The notes under the pieces were generated by a model, which was given only the letters and a program-made list of their open reading frames with translations, was not told the origin of the DNA and did no database searches. From contig JAJUIB010000004.1 of the NCBI GenBank assembly GCA_029265615.1, positions 95,913-159,912 on the forward strand: DNA of 64,000 nt. Direction: 5' to 3'. The position numbers were made by a program, and so were the translations under genes. The stretch is from Spirochaetota bacterium (GTDB taxonomy: Bacteria > Spirochaetota > Spirochaetia > Treponematales > Rectinemataceae). Every line of letters begins with the position of its first letter. The stretch's first letter is position 1. This document shows, piece by piece, positions 24,600-33,333 of this stretch.

Positions 24600-24675
24600 G
24601 GACGCTATTGATTGGCGCCGGGGGCCAGGCGGCGCCATGAGAGCCCCCACGCGCTGTAAAAAGGAGCAAAAGGAC

Positions 24676-25908
24676 ATGACGAACAAGGAACGGGCTTTCG
24701 CCTACCTCGACGGGGCAACGAGCGGCATCGTCGAACTTGAATCCCTTCTCACCGCGATACCCGCCCTCGCGCCCGAGTCGGGCGGTCAGGGTGAGCTTGA
24801 AAAGGCCGAGGCGCTCGAAGCCTGGCTTGCGCGGCGCGGCATCACGAAAATCGAACGCTTTGATGCGAAGGACCCGCGGGTCGCTTCGGGCCTGCGGCCG
24901 AATATCGTCGCGACCATCCCGGGCGCCCGTGACGATATTGGGCGGGTGTGGATTATGACCCACACCGATGTCGTGCCCGAGGGCGACCGTGCGATGTGGA
25001 AAACCGATCCCTACAAGGTTGAATACCGCGATGGACGCGTCTACGGTCGCGGCGTCGAGGACAATCAGCAGGGCCTTGTCGCCTCGGTCTTCGCCGCGCT
25101 TTCCCTTGTCGAGCAGGGCATCGTCCCTCCGCGTACGGTTAAGCTGCTTTTTGTCGCGGATGAGGAGGTGGGCTCCGAGTTCGGGATCAAGCACCTCCTT
25201 GCGACCACCAAACTTTTCCGCAAAGACGACCTCATTCTCGTCCCCGACGGCGGTTCCGCCGACGGTTCCGAGATCGAGGTCGCCGAAAAGAACATCGCCT
25301 GGATCAAGGTGGTGACCAAGGGCAAGCAGACGCACGCCTCGATGCCCGACCAGGGTGCGAACGCTTTTCTTGCCGCGAGCGATCTTGCGCTCAGGATCCA
25401 TGCCCTCGAGCGCGAGGTCTTCACCGCGCGCGATCCATTGTTCCATCCCGACCGTTCGACGATCCACCCGACGAAAAAAGAGCCCAACGTGCCGAACATC
25501 AACACCATTCCGGGCGATGATGTCTTCTATTTTGACTGCCGCATTCTGCCACAGTACCCCATCGACATGCTCCTTGCGGAGTTCGACAAGCGCGCGCGTG
25601 CGGTAGAGCGGGACTACGGGGTGCAGATATCCTATGAGCTCGTGCAGCGCACCGAGTCCAAGGCGACGAGCCCCGAGGCGCCGATCGTGAAGTTACTCGC
25701 CAAGGCCGTGAAAGAGGTCTATGGCGTCGAAGGGAAGGCCATAGGTATTGGCGGCGGGTCCGTCGCGGCCTATCTCCGGAACGAGGGGCTTGATGCCGTC
25801 GTCTGGTCTAAGATGATGGAAACAGCCCACCAGCCGAACGAGAGCGCGGAGATTGCCAACATCATCGGCGACGCGAAGGTGTTTGCGAGCGTGATGCTCG
25901 AGGAATGA
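24676..25908 (+). CDS. M20-family metallopeptidase/deacylase
   Basis: 410 residues. The zinc ligands of the M20 family are visible: THTDVVPEGD (His, Asp), VYGRGVEDNQQG (bridging Asp), ADEEVGSEFG (catalytic Glu-Glu), LVPDGGSADGSEI (Asp) and a C-terminal His in KMMETAHQPNE. It is of the ArgE/DapE/carboxypeptidase type; annotation as a Xaa-His-like or succinyl-diaminopimelate enzyme cannot be decided from sequence, though the family members nearest in style act on peptides. Start: ATG at 24676 after AAGGAGCAAAAGGAC; the ATG at 24637 has no such site. It converges on the minus-strand gene ending at 25931. Confidence 0.85.
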   Translation: MTNKERAFAYLDGATSGIVELESLLTAIPALAPESGGQGELEKAEALEAWLARRGITKIERFDAKDPRVASGLRPNIVATIPGARDDIGRVWIMTHTDVVPEGDRAMWKTDPYKVEYRDGRVYGRGVEDNQQGLVASVFAALSLVEQGIVPPRTVKLLFVADEEVGSEFGIKHLLATTKLFRKDDLILVPDGGSADGSEIEVAEKNIAWIKVVTKGKQTHASMPDQGANAFLAASDLALRIHALEREVFTARDPLFHPDRSTIHPTKKEPNVPNINTIPGDDVFYFDCRILPQYPIDMLLAEFDKRARAVERDYGVQISYELVQRTESKATSPEAPIVKLLAKAVKEVYGVEGKAIGIGGGSVAAYLRNEGLDAVVWSKMMETAHQPNESAEIANIIGDAKVFASVMLEE

Positions 25909-25915
25909 GCGGGGG

Positions 25916-25946
25916 GACGCGGGAGCGCGGCTAGCGCTTCCGCGTC
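25916..25946. terminator. Inverted repeat between convergent genes
   Basis: GACGCGG-G-AGCGC (25916-25928) pairs with GCGCT-T-CCGCGTC (25934-25946) around GGCTA. It includes the stop codon of the minus-strand gene. No T-run on either side, so termination would be inefficient or Rho-assisted. Confidence 0.35.
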
Positions 25947-26806
25947 TCCTGCGTCGCATCGAGCACGACGAGCACCCGGCCCTGGGCGATGAGGGCACGG
26001 TTCGCCGCATTGCCGAGGATCTTGAGCGCATCGTCGCGGGCGATGATGAGATCGGTCCGCTCCGTGCCGAAGATCCCGGCGGCGACGATCTTGAGCGGCT
26101 CGTCGCCGACGCGCGTCTCTGCCGCCCCGTCGAGGGCTTCCGTGTATCCGAGTTCCCCCCAGCGCCTCAGTGCCTCGGGCGAAACTGCGTTGCGCTCGAG
26201 GAGGAGGGTCATCTCTTCGTCGAATATCCGTGGGAACAGGCAGGGGCGGAGCCGTTCTTCCCCCGCTTCGCCGTGGAGGGGGAGCGGCCCCTTTGCGTAG
26301 ATGACGATGCCCGTATAAGGCTTGGTCGGGCGGAAGCTCATCGCCGAGGAAAGCGGTGTCGGGCTCGAGTGGCGCACATACAGCCGGGCCGCCGCGAGGA
26401 GCGGTAGCTCGTAGGTGGCGCGGAAGGTCGCAAGATCGCGCGAAAAAACCGCATCGCGTCGCAATGCGGCATCGGCGAGGCTGAGAAGCTCCTCGATGTC
26501 GATGCTGCCGTCTTCGACGGTATCGCCGAGCCTGCGCTGGGAATCCACCGCAAGATCGATGAGCGCGTCTTTGAGGATGCCGGGGAGATCGTGCTCGATC
26601 ATGCGCTCGGCATCGAGCCTTCCAGCCGGGAGCCTGAGTCCCTCCGCGCCGATGTCAAGTTCAATTGTGAGGGTGAGCCGTCGTGCGGCCCAGTCGGTGG
26701 TCGAGGTTATGCGGTAGCGCTCAGGCGCCTTTTGGACCTCCGCGCCTGCGGTGAAAGCGAGCATTGTCAGGGCGAGGGCGAGCCCTTTACGTCGGACATA
26801 GTTCAT
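25931..26806 (-). CDS. Secreted hypothetical protein (third gene of the MltD operon)
   Basis: 291 residues with a signal peptide (about 8-21, cut after TAGAE). I do not recognise the family. The N-terminal half contains DIGAEGLRLPAGRLDAERMI and a helical stretch; the C-terminal part (KIVAAGIFGTERTDLIIARDDALKILGNAANRALIAQGRVLVVLD) resembles the end of LPP20-like or other periplasmic alpha/beta modules. The gene starts one base after the MltD-like gene stop and probably shares its mRNA with that gene and the TPR-like lipoprotein, implying a cell-wall or envelope role. That role is inferred from context only. Confidence 0.62.
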   Translation of the reverse strand: MNYVRRKGLALALTMLAFTAGAEVQKAPERYRITSTTDWAARRLTLTIELDIGAEGLRLPAGRLDAERMIEHDLPGILKDALIDLAVDSQRRLGDTVEDGSIDIEELLSLADAALRRDAVFSRDLATFRATYELPLLAAARLYVRHSSPTPLSSAMSFRPTKPYTGIVIYAKGPLPLHGEAGEERLRPCLFPRIFDEEMTLLLERNAVSPEALRRWGELGYTEALDGAAETRVGDEPLKIVAAGIFGTERTDLIIARDDALKILGNAANRALIAQGRVLVVLDATQETRKR

Positions 26807-26807
26807 C

Positions 26808-28193
26808 TTACTCGAGTATCGGCACGCGGAGGCTCATACCTTCGCGGATCACGCTGTCGAGCCCAAGCCCGTTTATTTCTGCAAGAACTTCGGGCTGCAC
26901 CTCGTGGCGGAGGGCAATGCTCCAGAGTGTGTCGCCTTTTTTGACCACATAGGTCCCGTTGAAGGAAAGTCCAGCGCTCTCGGGTTTTGGAGGCGAAGGC
27001 GGGGGGCCTATGTCCTTGAGGGCGGGTATGACGATGACCTGGCCGATTTTGAGGAGGTCGGGACGCAGGCCGGGATTGGCCTGGGTGATCAGCGCTAGCG
27101 GTGTGCCGTAGTGGCGCGCAAGGGCGGAAAGCGTGTCGCCCGAACGGACCTTGTGGAGATAGTAGCGGACGAGTTTTCGGGCCGGGTCGTCGAGGAGCGC
27201 GCGCGTTGCGGCGGCCTGGTCTGCCGGTACCTTGAGCTTGTAGCCCGCATAGGGCGGCGTCACCGTGTAGCGGAGCTCGGCGTTTGCGGTTTTGAGGAGC
27301 TCGAGCGGGATACCGGTCTCTTGCGCGAGAAGGACAAGGTCGACGGGGCGGGCGGTTTCGAGTGCTGCCCACTCGGTCGGCGACGGCCAGGCGATCGAAA
27401 GGCCGTGTCGTGCGGGGTAGCGCAGAATCGAGGCTGCGGCGAGAAACTTGGGCACATAGTTCGAAGTCTCTTTGCTTAAGAGGCCTCGCTCCCTGAGAAG
27501 CCAGTAATCGACGGAGCCGCCGCCCGCCTTTTTTATGGCGCGGGAGATAGCGCCGAGGCCGGCGTTGTAAGCGGCGAGCGCGAGGTGCCAGTCCCCAAAA
27601 TAGGCGTAGTTGTCGGCGAGCTTCCTGAGCGCGGCATCGGTGCTTTTCATAAAGTCGCGGCGCTCATCGACCCAGTCATCGATGTGGATGTTGTATCCGC
27701 CTATGGAGTTCTTCATGAACTGCCAGAGACCGGTGGCGCCGCTCCGTGAGACAGCCTTGGGCGAAAATTCGGATTCGATAACGGGAAGAAAAGCGAGTTC
27801 CTCGGGGAGGTTGTAGAAGCGGATACGCTCCATAATGTAGGGGAGAAAGGCCTCGGCGCGCTTCCTGATGGCCTCGAGCCAGGAACGACCGCCTTCGGAG
27901 AGGTAGGCGGCGCGAAAGGACTCGAAGCGCGGCTCGCCCCAGGGCATGGCGATGCCATAGCGCGCCTCTTCAGCGTGGCCCTGGAGCGCGAGGGAGGCAG
28001 GCGGGGTGATCTGCCGCGAACGGACGAAGAGCTCTGCCGGCATTTCGCTCTGATCCTGCGTTTGTGCGACTGCGCTGACCGGGATTGCGGCGATGCCGCG
28101 CGATGATAGTGGCTCTGCCGCGACGCGGGGGACGAGGGCGGAGAGAAGAGCCGTCGCTCCAAGCGCTGGAACAAGGCTGCGGCTATGGCTCAT
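26808..28193 (-). CDS. mltD: MltD-type membrane-bound lytic murein transglycosylase with two LysM domains
   Basis: 461 residues. Signal peptide at 1-26. The soluble lytic transglycosylase domain covers about 115-235, with catalytic Glu140 (IESEFSP), SGATGLWQFM (151-160) and AAYNAG (207-212). Two LysM peptidoglycan-binding domains follow at about 345-391 and 415-458. The enzyme cleaves glycan strands with formation of 1,6-anhydro-MurNAc, in the periplasm. The ATG overlaps the stop of the lipoprotein gene upstream (ATGA); the much longer open frame upstream is antisense-like and rejected. Its neighbours on both sides are exported, so this is an envelope operon. Confidence 0.9.
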   Translation of the reverse strand: MSHSRSLVPALGATALLSALVPRVAAEPLSSRGIAAIPVSAVAQTQDQSEMPAELFVRSRQITPPASLALQGHAEEARYGIAMPWGEPRFESFRAAYLSEGGRSWLEAIRKRAEAFLPYIMERIRFYNLPEELAFLPVIESEFSPKAVSRSGATGLWQFMKNSIGGYNIHIDDWVDERRDFMKSTDAALRKLADNYAYFGDWHLALAAYNAGLGAISRAIKKAGGGSVDYWLLRERGLLSKETSNYVPKFLAAASILRYPARHGLSIAWPSPTEWAALETARPVDLVLLAQETGIPLELLKTANAELRYTVTPPYAGYKLKVPADQAAATRALLDDPARKLVRYYLHKVRSGDTLSALARHYGTPLALITQANPGLRPDLLKIGQVIVIPALKDIGPPPSPPKPESAGLSFNGTYVVKKGDTLWSIALRHEVQPEVLAEINGLGLDSVIREGMSLRVPILE

Positions 28194-29266
28194 TGCATCT
28201 TGTCTCCGAAGTAGATGCCGGCCCACTCCCAGCGTCCGTGGATTTCGGGGTCGGCCGGAAAGTTGATCTTCCGGAAATAGAGGTACCAGGTGGACAGGCG
28301 CTCCGACCAGCCCCAGGTTTTGAGGTAGGCTTCCTTGGGGCCTGAACTCGCATCGAGCGTTTCCGCCGCGTAGACTCGGCCACCCGACATGAATTCGGCA
28401 AAGTCGAAAAGCACCTGGCTGTTCACATCGGTCTCGTCCTGGTGCCAGGACATCGCGAAAAAATTCACCTTGGCGCGGTAGCGCCTGAGCTTGTAGGGGT
28501 CTCCGGCCTGGAGCGCTGCCTTGATGTTGCCCACCAGGGTTTGGAGGTCCTCGTAGGCCCAGTCTTTGGGACTGTTGTAGAACTCGATGACGTTGCGCGC
28601 GTACTGAAATGCGTCGGGGTAGCCGGGTATTGTCGCGCCGAAATAGGGGAGGAATTTTGCGTAACTCTTGACGGCGAGGTCCCATTCGCCGACGCGTTCG
28701 TATTCCTTTCCGAGCAGGAAGAGAATGCGTCCCGTGTCGACGCGGTCGGGGAAGCGCGTAAGAAGGTCACGGTAGTATTCGATACGGCGCTCAGGCGCCC
28801 GTTCCGTCTCGATGAGGCGGAGGAGGCTCTGATAGTGGACCGATTTGCCGTCCACCTCGAGGTCGGGGTAATTTTTCACGACGCGATCGTAGTACAGCGC
28901 CGCAATGGGCGCGGAATCCGCAAGGTCATAGACGTAGGCGGCCGCAAAAAGGTACCACGCGGCATAGGGATCGGCGGGCCGTTCCGCCGCGATATCCGTG
29001 AGGAGCGCGGCAAGACGCGCATATTCCCGTTCGCGGATGAGTATGGTCGAAATTTGCCGTACGGCGGCAAAACGCTCGACGGGGTCGGTGGCGTCGGCGT
29101 CCAAAAAGCCGAAGAGTTCCTTGAGCTCGGCTCGCCGCGCCGCATCGCCGACAAGGTAGTGGGAACGAGGAGAAGAGCACCCCGCGAGGCCCGCGGCCGC
29201 GAGGGCGAGGGTCGCAAAGGCCGCGAGGAACGCGCGCTTCGGCGCCCCTGAGCGCAGTCCCGCCAT
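28190..29266 (-). CDS. TPR-like lipoprotein (first gene of the MltD operon)
   Basis: 358 residues. A lipoprotein signal ends in LAAAGLAGC (Cys about 30). The mature protein is helical with weak TPR-like units (DPYAAWYLFAAAYVYDLADSA, TGRILFLLGKEYERVGEWDLAVKSYAKFLPYFG). Start choice: the ATG at 29266 has a TATGCT -10 8 nt upstream and TTGCCA 18 bp further, giving a leaderless transcript, and puts the signal peptide at the N-terminus. It is translationally coupled to the MltD-like gene by ATGA. It may help position the wall hydrolase, by analogy with other lipoprotein/hydrolase pairs; that is inference. Confidence 0.72.
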   Translation of the reverse strand: MAGLRSGAPKRAFLAAFATLALAAAGLAGCSSPRSHYLVGDAARRAELKELFGFLDADATDPVERFAAVRQISTILIREREYARLAALLTDIAAERPADPYAAWYLFAAAYVYDLADSAPIAALYYDRVVKNYPDLEVDGKSVHYQSLLRLIETERAPERRIEYYRDLLTRFPDRVDTGRILFLLGKEYERVGEWDLAVKSYAKFLPYFGATIPGYPDAFQYARNVIEFYNSPKDWAYEDLQTLVGNIKAALQAGDPYKLRRYRAKVNFFAMSWHQDETDVNSQVLFDFAEFMSGGRVYAAETLDASSGPKEAYLKTWGWSERLSTWYLYFRKINFPADPEIHGRWEWAGIYFGDKMQ

Positions 29267-29274
29267 GGTGGATG

Positions 29275-29326
29275 AGCATAGCATGCGCTCTTTCATGTTG
29301 GCAAGATCGGCCGCTTCGGCTAGAAT
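29275..29326. promoter_or_regulatory. Overlapping divergent promoters
   Basis: Leftward: TTGCCA (29304-29299), 18-bp spacer, TATGCT (29280-29275), 8 nt to the ATG at 29266. Rightward: TTGGCA (29298-29303), 17-bp spacer, TAGAAT (29321-29326), 10 nt to the ATG at 29337. The two -35 boxes occupy the same 7 bp on opposite strands. Confidence 0.55.
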
Positions 29327-29336
29327 CGTAAGCCTG

Positions 29337-29891
29337 ATGAGTCCGAAGCGCTCCCACAGCGACGATTTTCTCTTCATTGGTGCGCTTGCCGCCGTCCTTG
29401 TGGGCATCGCACTCTTGTTCAAGACGACGGGACTTGCGCCCGGCATGCTCCGTTTTTGGCCGCTCTTTGTTCTGGCGACAGGCGGAGTGCTCCTCTATCT
29501 TACAATTGTCCGCGGCTTTGCCTCTCCCTTCTTTTTTGGCGGACTCTGTTTTTGCCTGTTCGGTCTTCTGCGCATTCTGGGCTATCTGTGGGGCTGGACC
29601 TTTGCGCGCGCCTGGCCGCTTCTCATGGTGGCCGCGGGAATTTCCTGGTTTGCCGCAGGGCTTCGTCACCGTCGTGCTATTAAAGCGGGCTACGCGGTCC
29701 CCGCGCTTGGGTTTGTCGCCCTAGGCGGTCTTTTTTCGGTGTTTTCGTTCGACCTGGTCGGTGTTTCGTTTGCACGCTTTGTGACCATGTGGTGGCCGAG
29801 CCTGTTTATTGCTGGCGGCGTCGCACTCTTTATCGCCTACGGTGTAAGCTCGCATCGGCGCGGCCACCGTCGCCGCCCAGGACGTTCATGA
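29337..29891 (+). CDS. Small polytopic membrane protein (LiaF-like/DUF5668-like helices)
   Basis: 184 residues with about six hydrophobic segments (for example FIGALAAVLVGIALLF, WPLFVLATGGVLLYLTIV and WPSLFIAGGVALFIAYGV) and a basic C-terminal tail. The repeated WPLxxVxxG pattern recalls the small two-helix modules of LiaF/DUF5668 membrane proteins, which sense envelope stress in Firmicutes. No soluble domain is present. ATG at 29337 has no Shine-Dalgarno and a TAGAAT 10 nt upstream. It overlaps the downstream TPR lipoprotein by 4 nt. Function unknown. Confidence 0.68.
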   Translation: MSPKRSHSDDFLFIGALAAVLVGIALLFKTTGLAPGMLRFWPLFVLATGGVLLYLTIVRGFASPFFFGGLCFCLFGLLRILGYLWGWTFARAWPLLMVAAGISWFAAGLRHRRAIKAGYAVPALGFVALGGLFSVFSFDLVGVSFARFVTMWWPSLFIAGGVALFIAYGVSSHRRGHRRRPGRS

Positions 29892-31798
29892 CGCGGCACT
29901 GGCGGGACGATGCGCGTTCCGCCCCATTATGTTGTGTACCGTTCGTCACACGCTTGCTCGTGGCGGGCTTGTGTATCGCCTGCGCCGGCGCTCCTGCGCC
30001 GAGCGCTCCTGCGCCGAGCGCTCCTGCGCCGAGCGCTCCTGCGCAGGCGCAGGGAGAACCGCTTGCGGACAAAACGAGGGGCGCCGCCGCGGCGGATGCG
30101 GGCACGGCGCTCAAACCCACCGCCACGCCGCTCAGTCCGGCCCTTGCCGAGCGCCGTGCCATCGAGTTCGCTATCGTTCTTGCCTCGCCCAAGAGCCTGT
30201 CTGAGGCGTTTTCACTCATCGGCACCTCGAAGGCGCTCAAGCTCGACGAGGCGCGGAGCCTTGCATGGATTGCGGCGCGCATCGCCGGCCTTGTGTATCC
30301 CGAAGCCGCGGAAGAGTTGGTGCCTGCCGACCTCCGCAACCAGGGCGAAACGCCGGCGACGCCGCTTGCGCGGTTTGCAGGCGAGGCTGCCGCGGGACGC
30401 CCCGGCACGCCCGAGCCCGCCCTCGAAGGCCAGCCGCTCGCTGAACTTGTGCCTGCGCTCGCGCTCTTTCGCTCTGAAAGCAGGGAGACCGCACGCCGCG
30501 CCCTTGAGGGGCTAGAGCGGTTCGCGCGGCTCGGCGCCGTTTCCGCGCTGCCAGGTATCGTGCGCGGCCTCGACGCCGAGCGGCGCAAGGATTGGCAGGG
30601 CGCGCTGGGCTTCTATGCCGAGGCGCTTTCAGTCGCCGGCGATGCCTATCCTGCCTCGGCGGGGCGCGCGCGCGCCTTTTTGGCGACGAACAGACCCGCC
30701 GAGGCGCTCGCCGAGCTCGATGCTGCTCTGTCCCTGCGCCCCTCGGCATCAGACTACGCCACCCTGCGGCGCGCGCGCGCCGAGGCCTATTACCGGCTCG
30801 GGCGCTTTGCCGAGGCCGAGCCTCTCGTCATCGGCGTGCTCCGCGAGGACCCGCTCGACTCGGGCTTTGTGCTGATGCGCGCGCATCTCCTTACGCGCGC
30901 GCGGGCATACCAGCAGGCGCTTCCGCTCCTCGACGCCTATGCCACGGTCGATCCGGGCAATCGCCGTTATCTTCTCCTCCGCACGCTCGTCGCCGAAGGG
31001 CTTAAGAGCCGCGATGAGGCGCTCAAATGGGCACGTCGGGGGCTTACAGCCTATCCCGACGACCCCGAATTCCTCGCCGCTGCGGCGCGGCTTCTGTTTG
31101 CCGCCCCCTTAAGTCTCAAGCTTGAGCTTCGCGACGCGGCACTGGCGGAGGGTCGGGAGCTCGCCCGCCGCACGCTCGATGCCGGAAGGGTCGAGCCCGG
31201 CTCTACACTTGCCCCCCTCGAGGCTCAGCTTAAGGGCGAAGCGATCGCGGAGGCGGCTCGGCTCCTCCTCCTCGATGCGGTCGCGCGCTACGACTGGACT
31301 ACGGCTTTAAGCCTCCTCGACCGTGCGAAAACAGCGCCCGGCTTCGACGCCCGCGCGCTTTCGGGTTTGGTGCTTCGCAAATCGGGTGAATGGGGCCGCG
31401 CCCTCGAGGAAGCCGCAGCCTGGTATCGCGAAGCGCCCGAGTCGGAAGAGGCTATAGCGGCATACGCTCGCGCGCTCATCGGCGCCAAGTCCGACAAGGC
31501 CGCGCAGGAGCTCATCACGCGCCACCTAGCGGGAAAGACTTCTCCCTCCTTTCGCTCGACGCTCTTGTACCTTCAGGGGGTGCTTGCGAAAAACGAAGAG
31601 GCGGCGCTCGGTTTTTTTCGGAGCTCCCTGGTGGAAAACGCCGACAACGGCGAGGCGCTTGTCGCGATGTATGACCTGTACTACCGACGCAAAGAGTACC
31701 AGCGCGCGCGGTTCTACCTTAAACAGGCGCTTGCCATAGCACCTGAGGATCCCGAACTCAAACGGCGCGCGCGCGAGCTTGAGGCCGCGGGACCGTGA
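29888..31798 (+). CDS. Large TPR-repeat lipoprotein
   Basis: 636 residues. The signal segment ends LLVAGLCIAC, a relaxed spirochaete-type lipobox, followed by an (Ala-Pro-Ser-Ala-Pro) linker encoded by a 15-bp tandem repeat. From about residue 195 to the end are many tetratricopeptide units (AERRKDWQGALGFYAEALSVAGD, AEAYYRLGRFAEAEPLVIGVLRED, YYRRKEYQRARFYLKQALAIAPED). It is probably an envelope scaffold facing the periplasm. It is coupled by ATGA to the membrane protein upstream and by GTGA to the DUF2400 gene downstream, a strict three-gene operon. Confidence 0.8.
   Translation: MTRHWRDDARSAPLCCVPFVTRLLVAGLCIACAGAPAPSAPAPSAPAPSAPAQAQGEPLADKTRGAAAADAGTALKPTATPLSPALAERRAIEFAIVLASPKSLSEAFSLIGTSKALKLDEARSLAWIAARIAGLVYPEAAEELVPADLRNQGETPATPLARFAGEAAAGRPGTPEPALEGQPLAELVPALALFRSESRETARRALEGLERFARLGAVSALPGIVRGLDAERRKDWQGALGFYAEALSVAGDAYPASAGRARAFLATNRPAEALAELDAALSLRPSASDYATLRRARAEAYYRLGRFAEAEPLVIGVLREDPLDSGFVLMRAHLLTRARAYQQALPLLDAYATVDPGNRRYLLLRTLVAEGLKSRDEALKWARRGLTAYPDDPEFLAAAARLLFAAPLSLKLELRDAALAEGRELARRTLDAGRVEPGSTLAPLEAQLKGEAIAEAARLLLLDAVARYDWTTALSLLDRAKTAPGFDARALSGLVLRKSGEWGRALEEAAAWYREAPESEEAIAAYARALIGAKSDKAAQELITRHLAGKTSPSFRSTLLYLQGVLAKNEEAALGFFRSSLVENADNGEALVAMYDLYYRRKEYQRARFYLKQALAIAPEDPELKRRARELEAAGP
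29986..30044 (+). repeat. 15-bp tandem repeat, about four copies
   Basis: Unit GAGCGCTCCTGCGCC, in frame, encoding the Ala/Pro/Ser linker after the lipidated Cys. The last unit diverges. Copy number could vary without frame loss. Confidence 0.85.
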
Positions 31799-32616
31799 GC
31801 GGGACTCCCTGTTACGATCCCCGCATCGCCACCTTTCTCGATGCCGTTTATGCGTCCTGCGGCGGAGCCGAACGGCTTATGCGCGACCCCCTTGCCCTCG
31901 TCGCGCCCTTCACTGACCCACGCGATCGCGAGATCGCTGGCTTGTTTGCCTCGACGCTCGCCTTTGGCGCCGTCGACCTCATTCTCCGCGCCGTGCGCTG
32001 CGCGCTTTTCCCCCTTGGTGCGCACCCTGCCGCCGCCCTTGCCGCGATGAATGAAGGCGCGCTCAAGGACGCGTGGGGGGACTTTCAGTACCGCTACTGT
32101 TTTTCGAAGGACATCATCGCTCTTGCGCGTGGCGCACGCCGCGCGCTCCTCGATGCAGGAAGCCTTGAGGATTTTTTCCTTCGCGGGGATCCGGGTGGCG
32201 GCGATGTTGTTGCGGCAGCGGCTTCGTTTTCCTCGCGGCTTTTAGCGCTCGGCCTACCGCCAGAGGGCGGTAGGGGTATGCGGATGGGATTGCTCCCCGA
32301 TCCCGGGCGAGGCTCGGCCTGCAAGCGGCTTTTCCTCTATCTGCGGTGGATGGTTCGGCGCGACGCCGTCGATCCAGGCGGCTGGGAGCGCATCGGGCCC
32401 GAACGGCTTATCGTACCGCTCGACACGCACATGGCGCGCATCTCCGCTACGCGGCTTCGTTTCATCCCCTCGCCCCGGGCCGACCTCAAAAACGCCCTGG
32501 CCGTGACCGCAGCCTTTCGGCTCTATGCGCCTTTCGATCCCGTCAAGTACGATTTCGCCCTTACGCGGCTCGGTATCGACCCCCTGCCGGGCGACGAGCG
32601 CTTTTCCTGTCCATAG
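31795..32616 (+). CDS. TIGR02757/DUF2400-family protein
   Basis: 273 residues. The sequence (DPLALVAPFTDPRDREIAGLFASTLAFGAVDLILRAV; FCFSKDIIALARGAR-like; RLFLYLRWMVRRDAVDPGGW; LIVPLDTHMARIS) matches the TIGR02757 family, which resembles HhH-GPD DNA glycosylases in its helical core but lacks the iron-sulfur cluster. The molecular role has not been established. It starts at a GTG that overlaps the upstream stop (GTGA). Being coupled to a TPR lipoprotein is odd for a likely nucleic-acid enzyme and may reflect only operon packing. Confidence 0.82.
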   Translation: MSGTPCYDPRIATFLDAVYASCGGAERLMRDPLALVAPFTDPRDREIAGLFASTLAFGAVDLILRAVRCALFPLGAHPAAALAAMNEGALKDAWGDFQYRYCFSKDIIALARGARRALLDAGSLEDFFLRGDPGGGDVVAAAASFSSRLLALGLPPEGGRGMRMGLLPDPGRGSACKRLFLYLRWMVRRDAVDPGGWERIGPERLIVPLDTHMARISATRLRFIPSPRADLKNALAVTAAFRLYAPFDPVKYDFALTRLGIDPLPGDERFSCP

Positions 32617-32655
32617 GCGCCGCGCGTGGCATTCGTAAAGGGGGTGCATAAGCCC

Positions 32656-32685
32656 TTGACCCGACTTTGGCGCCCGTGCTATGGT
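32656..32685 (+). promoter_or_regulatory. tRNA-Pro promoter
   Basis: TTGACC (32656-32661), 18-bp spacer, TATGGT (32680-32685); the tRNA starts 26 nt later. Confidence 0.6.
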
Positions 32686-32711
32686 CAATCCGCTCTCCGT
32701 AAGGAAGCGAT

Positions 32712-32785
32712 CGGGCAATAGCGCAGGTGGTTAGCGTACAAGTCTGGGGGACTTGGGGTCCCCGGTTCGAGTCCGGGTTGCCCGA
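32712..32785 (+). tRNA. tRNA-Pro (anticodon GGG)
   Basis: 74 nt. Acceptor stem CGGGCAA/TTGCCCG is perfect, with the C1-G72 typical of bacterial tRNA-Pro; anticodon stem CAAGT/ACTTG encloses CTGGGGG, giving GGG; T-arm GGTTCGAGTCC. CCA not encoded. Confidence 0.94.
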
Positions 32786-32788
32786 CGG

Positions 32789-32819
32789 GCGGCTGTCAGC
32801 AATGACAGCCGCTTTTTTT
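32789..32819 (+). terminator. Rho-independent terminator of tRNA-Pro
   Basis: 10-bp perfect stem (GCGGCTGTCA 32789-32798 with 32803-32812), loop GCAA, then seven T. Confidence 0.88.
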
Positions 32820-32838
32820 ATGTGCATGCATTGTGCGC

Positions 32839-33256
32839 TCATCGCGCGGCGACCAGCGCTGCCGAGGCGATCGCGAGGGCGATGCCTGCGATGCGCGCCG
32901 GCGAGGGCGAGGAGGGGTGGCTTTTCGCCACCTAGGATGCCTGCGAGCATGGGCACGAGTGCTCCGACGAGCGCCGAGGTGGGTGAAACAACGCCGACAA
33001 GGCTCGCCGCAAGGCCGTGGTAGAGCGTGAATAGCCCTGCGGTGCCCGCCACACCAGCGCCGACGCCCTACAGAAGGTCAGTGCGGGAAGGGTTGGGCGT
33101 CCCTTCGACCGCAACGAACGCGATGGCGAGCAAGGCGCCAAGGCATTGGGAAACGACGACGACGGACTGGGCGGGGCTACACCGCGCGGCGTAACCGCCT
33201 GAGAGATCTGCAAGGCTGTAGGCAAGTGCCGAAAGTGCAGCAAGCATGAGTGCCAT
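32839..33256 (-). pseudogene. EamA/DMT-family transporter, broken
   Basis: From ATG 33256 the minus strand encodes hydrophobic helices typical of one EamA unit (LAALSALAYSLADLSGGYAAR, SVVVVSQCLGALLAIAFVAV). TAG (33070-33068) interrupts the frame where Trp is expected (DLL-stop-GVGAG). The same frame continues with EamA-like sequence (LFTLYHGLAASLVGVVSPTSALVGALVPMLAG) to about 32900. There a one-base frameshift leads to RIAGIALAIASAALVAAR and a stop at 32839. The whole thing is about 140 codons, half of a normal ten-helix transporter. Two lesions plus truncation indicate a dead gene, unless sequencing errors are involved. A CATACT lies 6 nt before the ATG. Confidence 0.75.
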
Positions 33257-33333
33257 GAGGGGAGTATGCCTGCTCGGGGCTGATTTTTTTCTACTGTTGC
33301 GGGGCGTATGCCCTGGGTATGGTTCTGTTCTTC

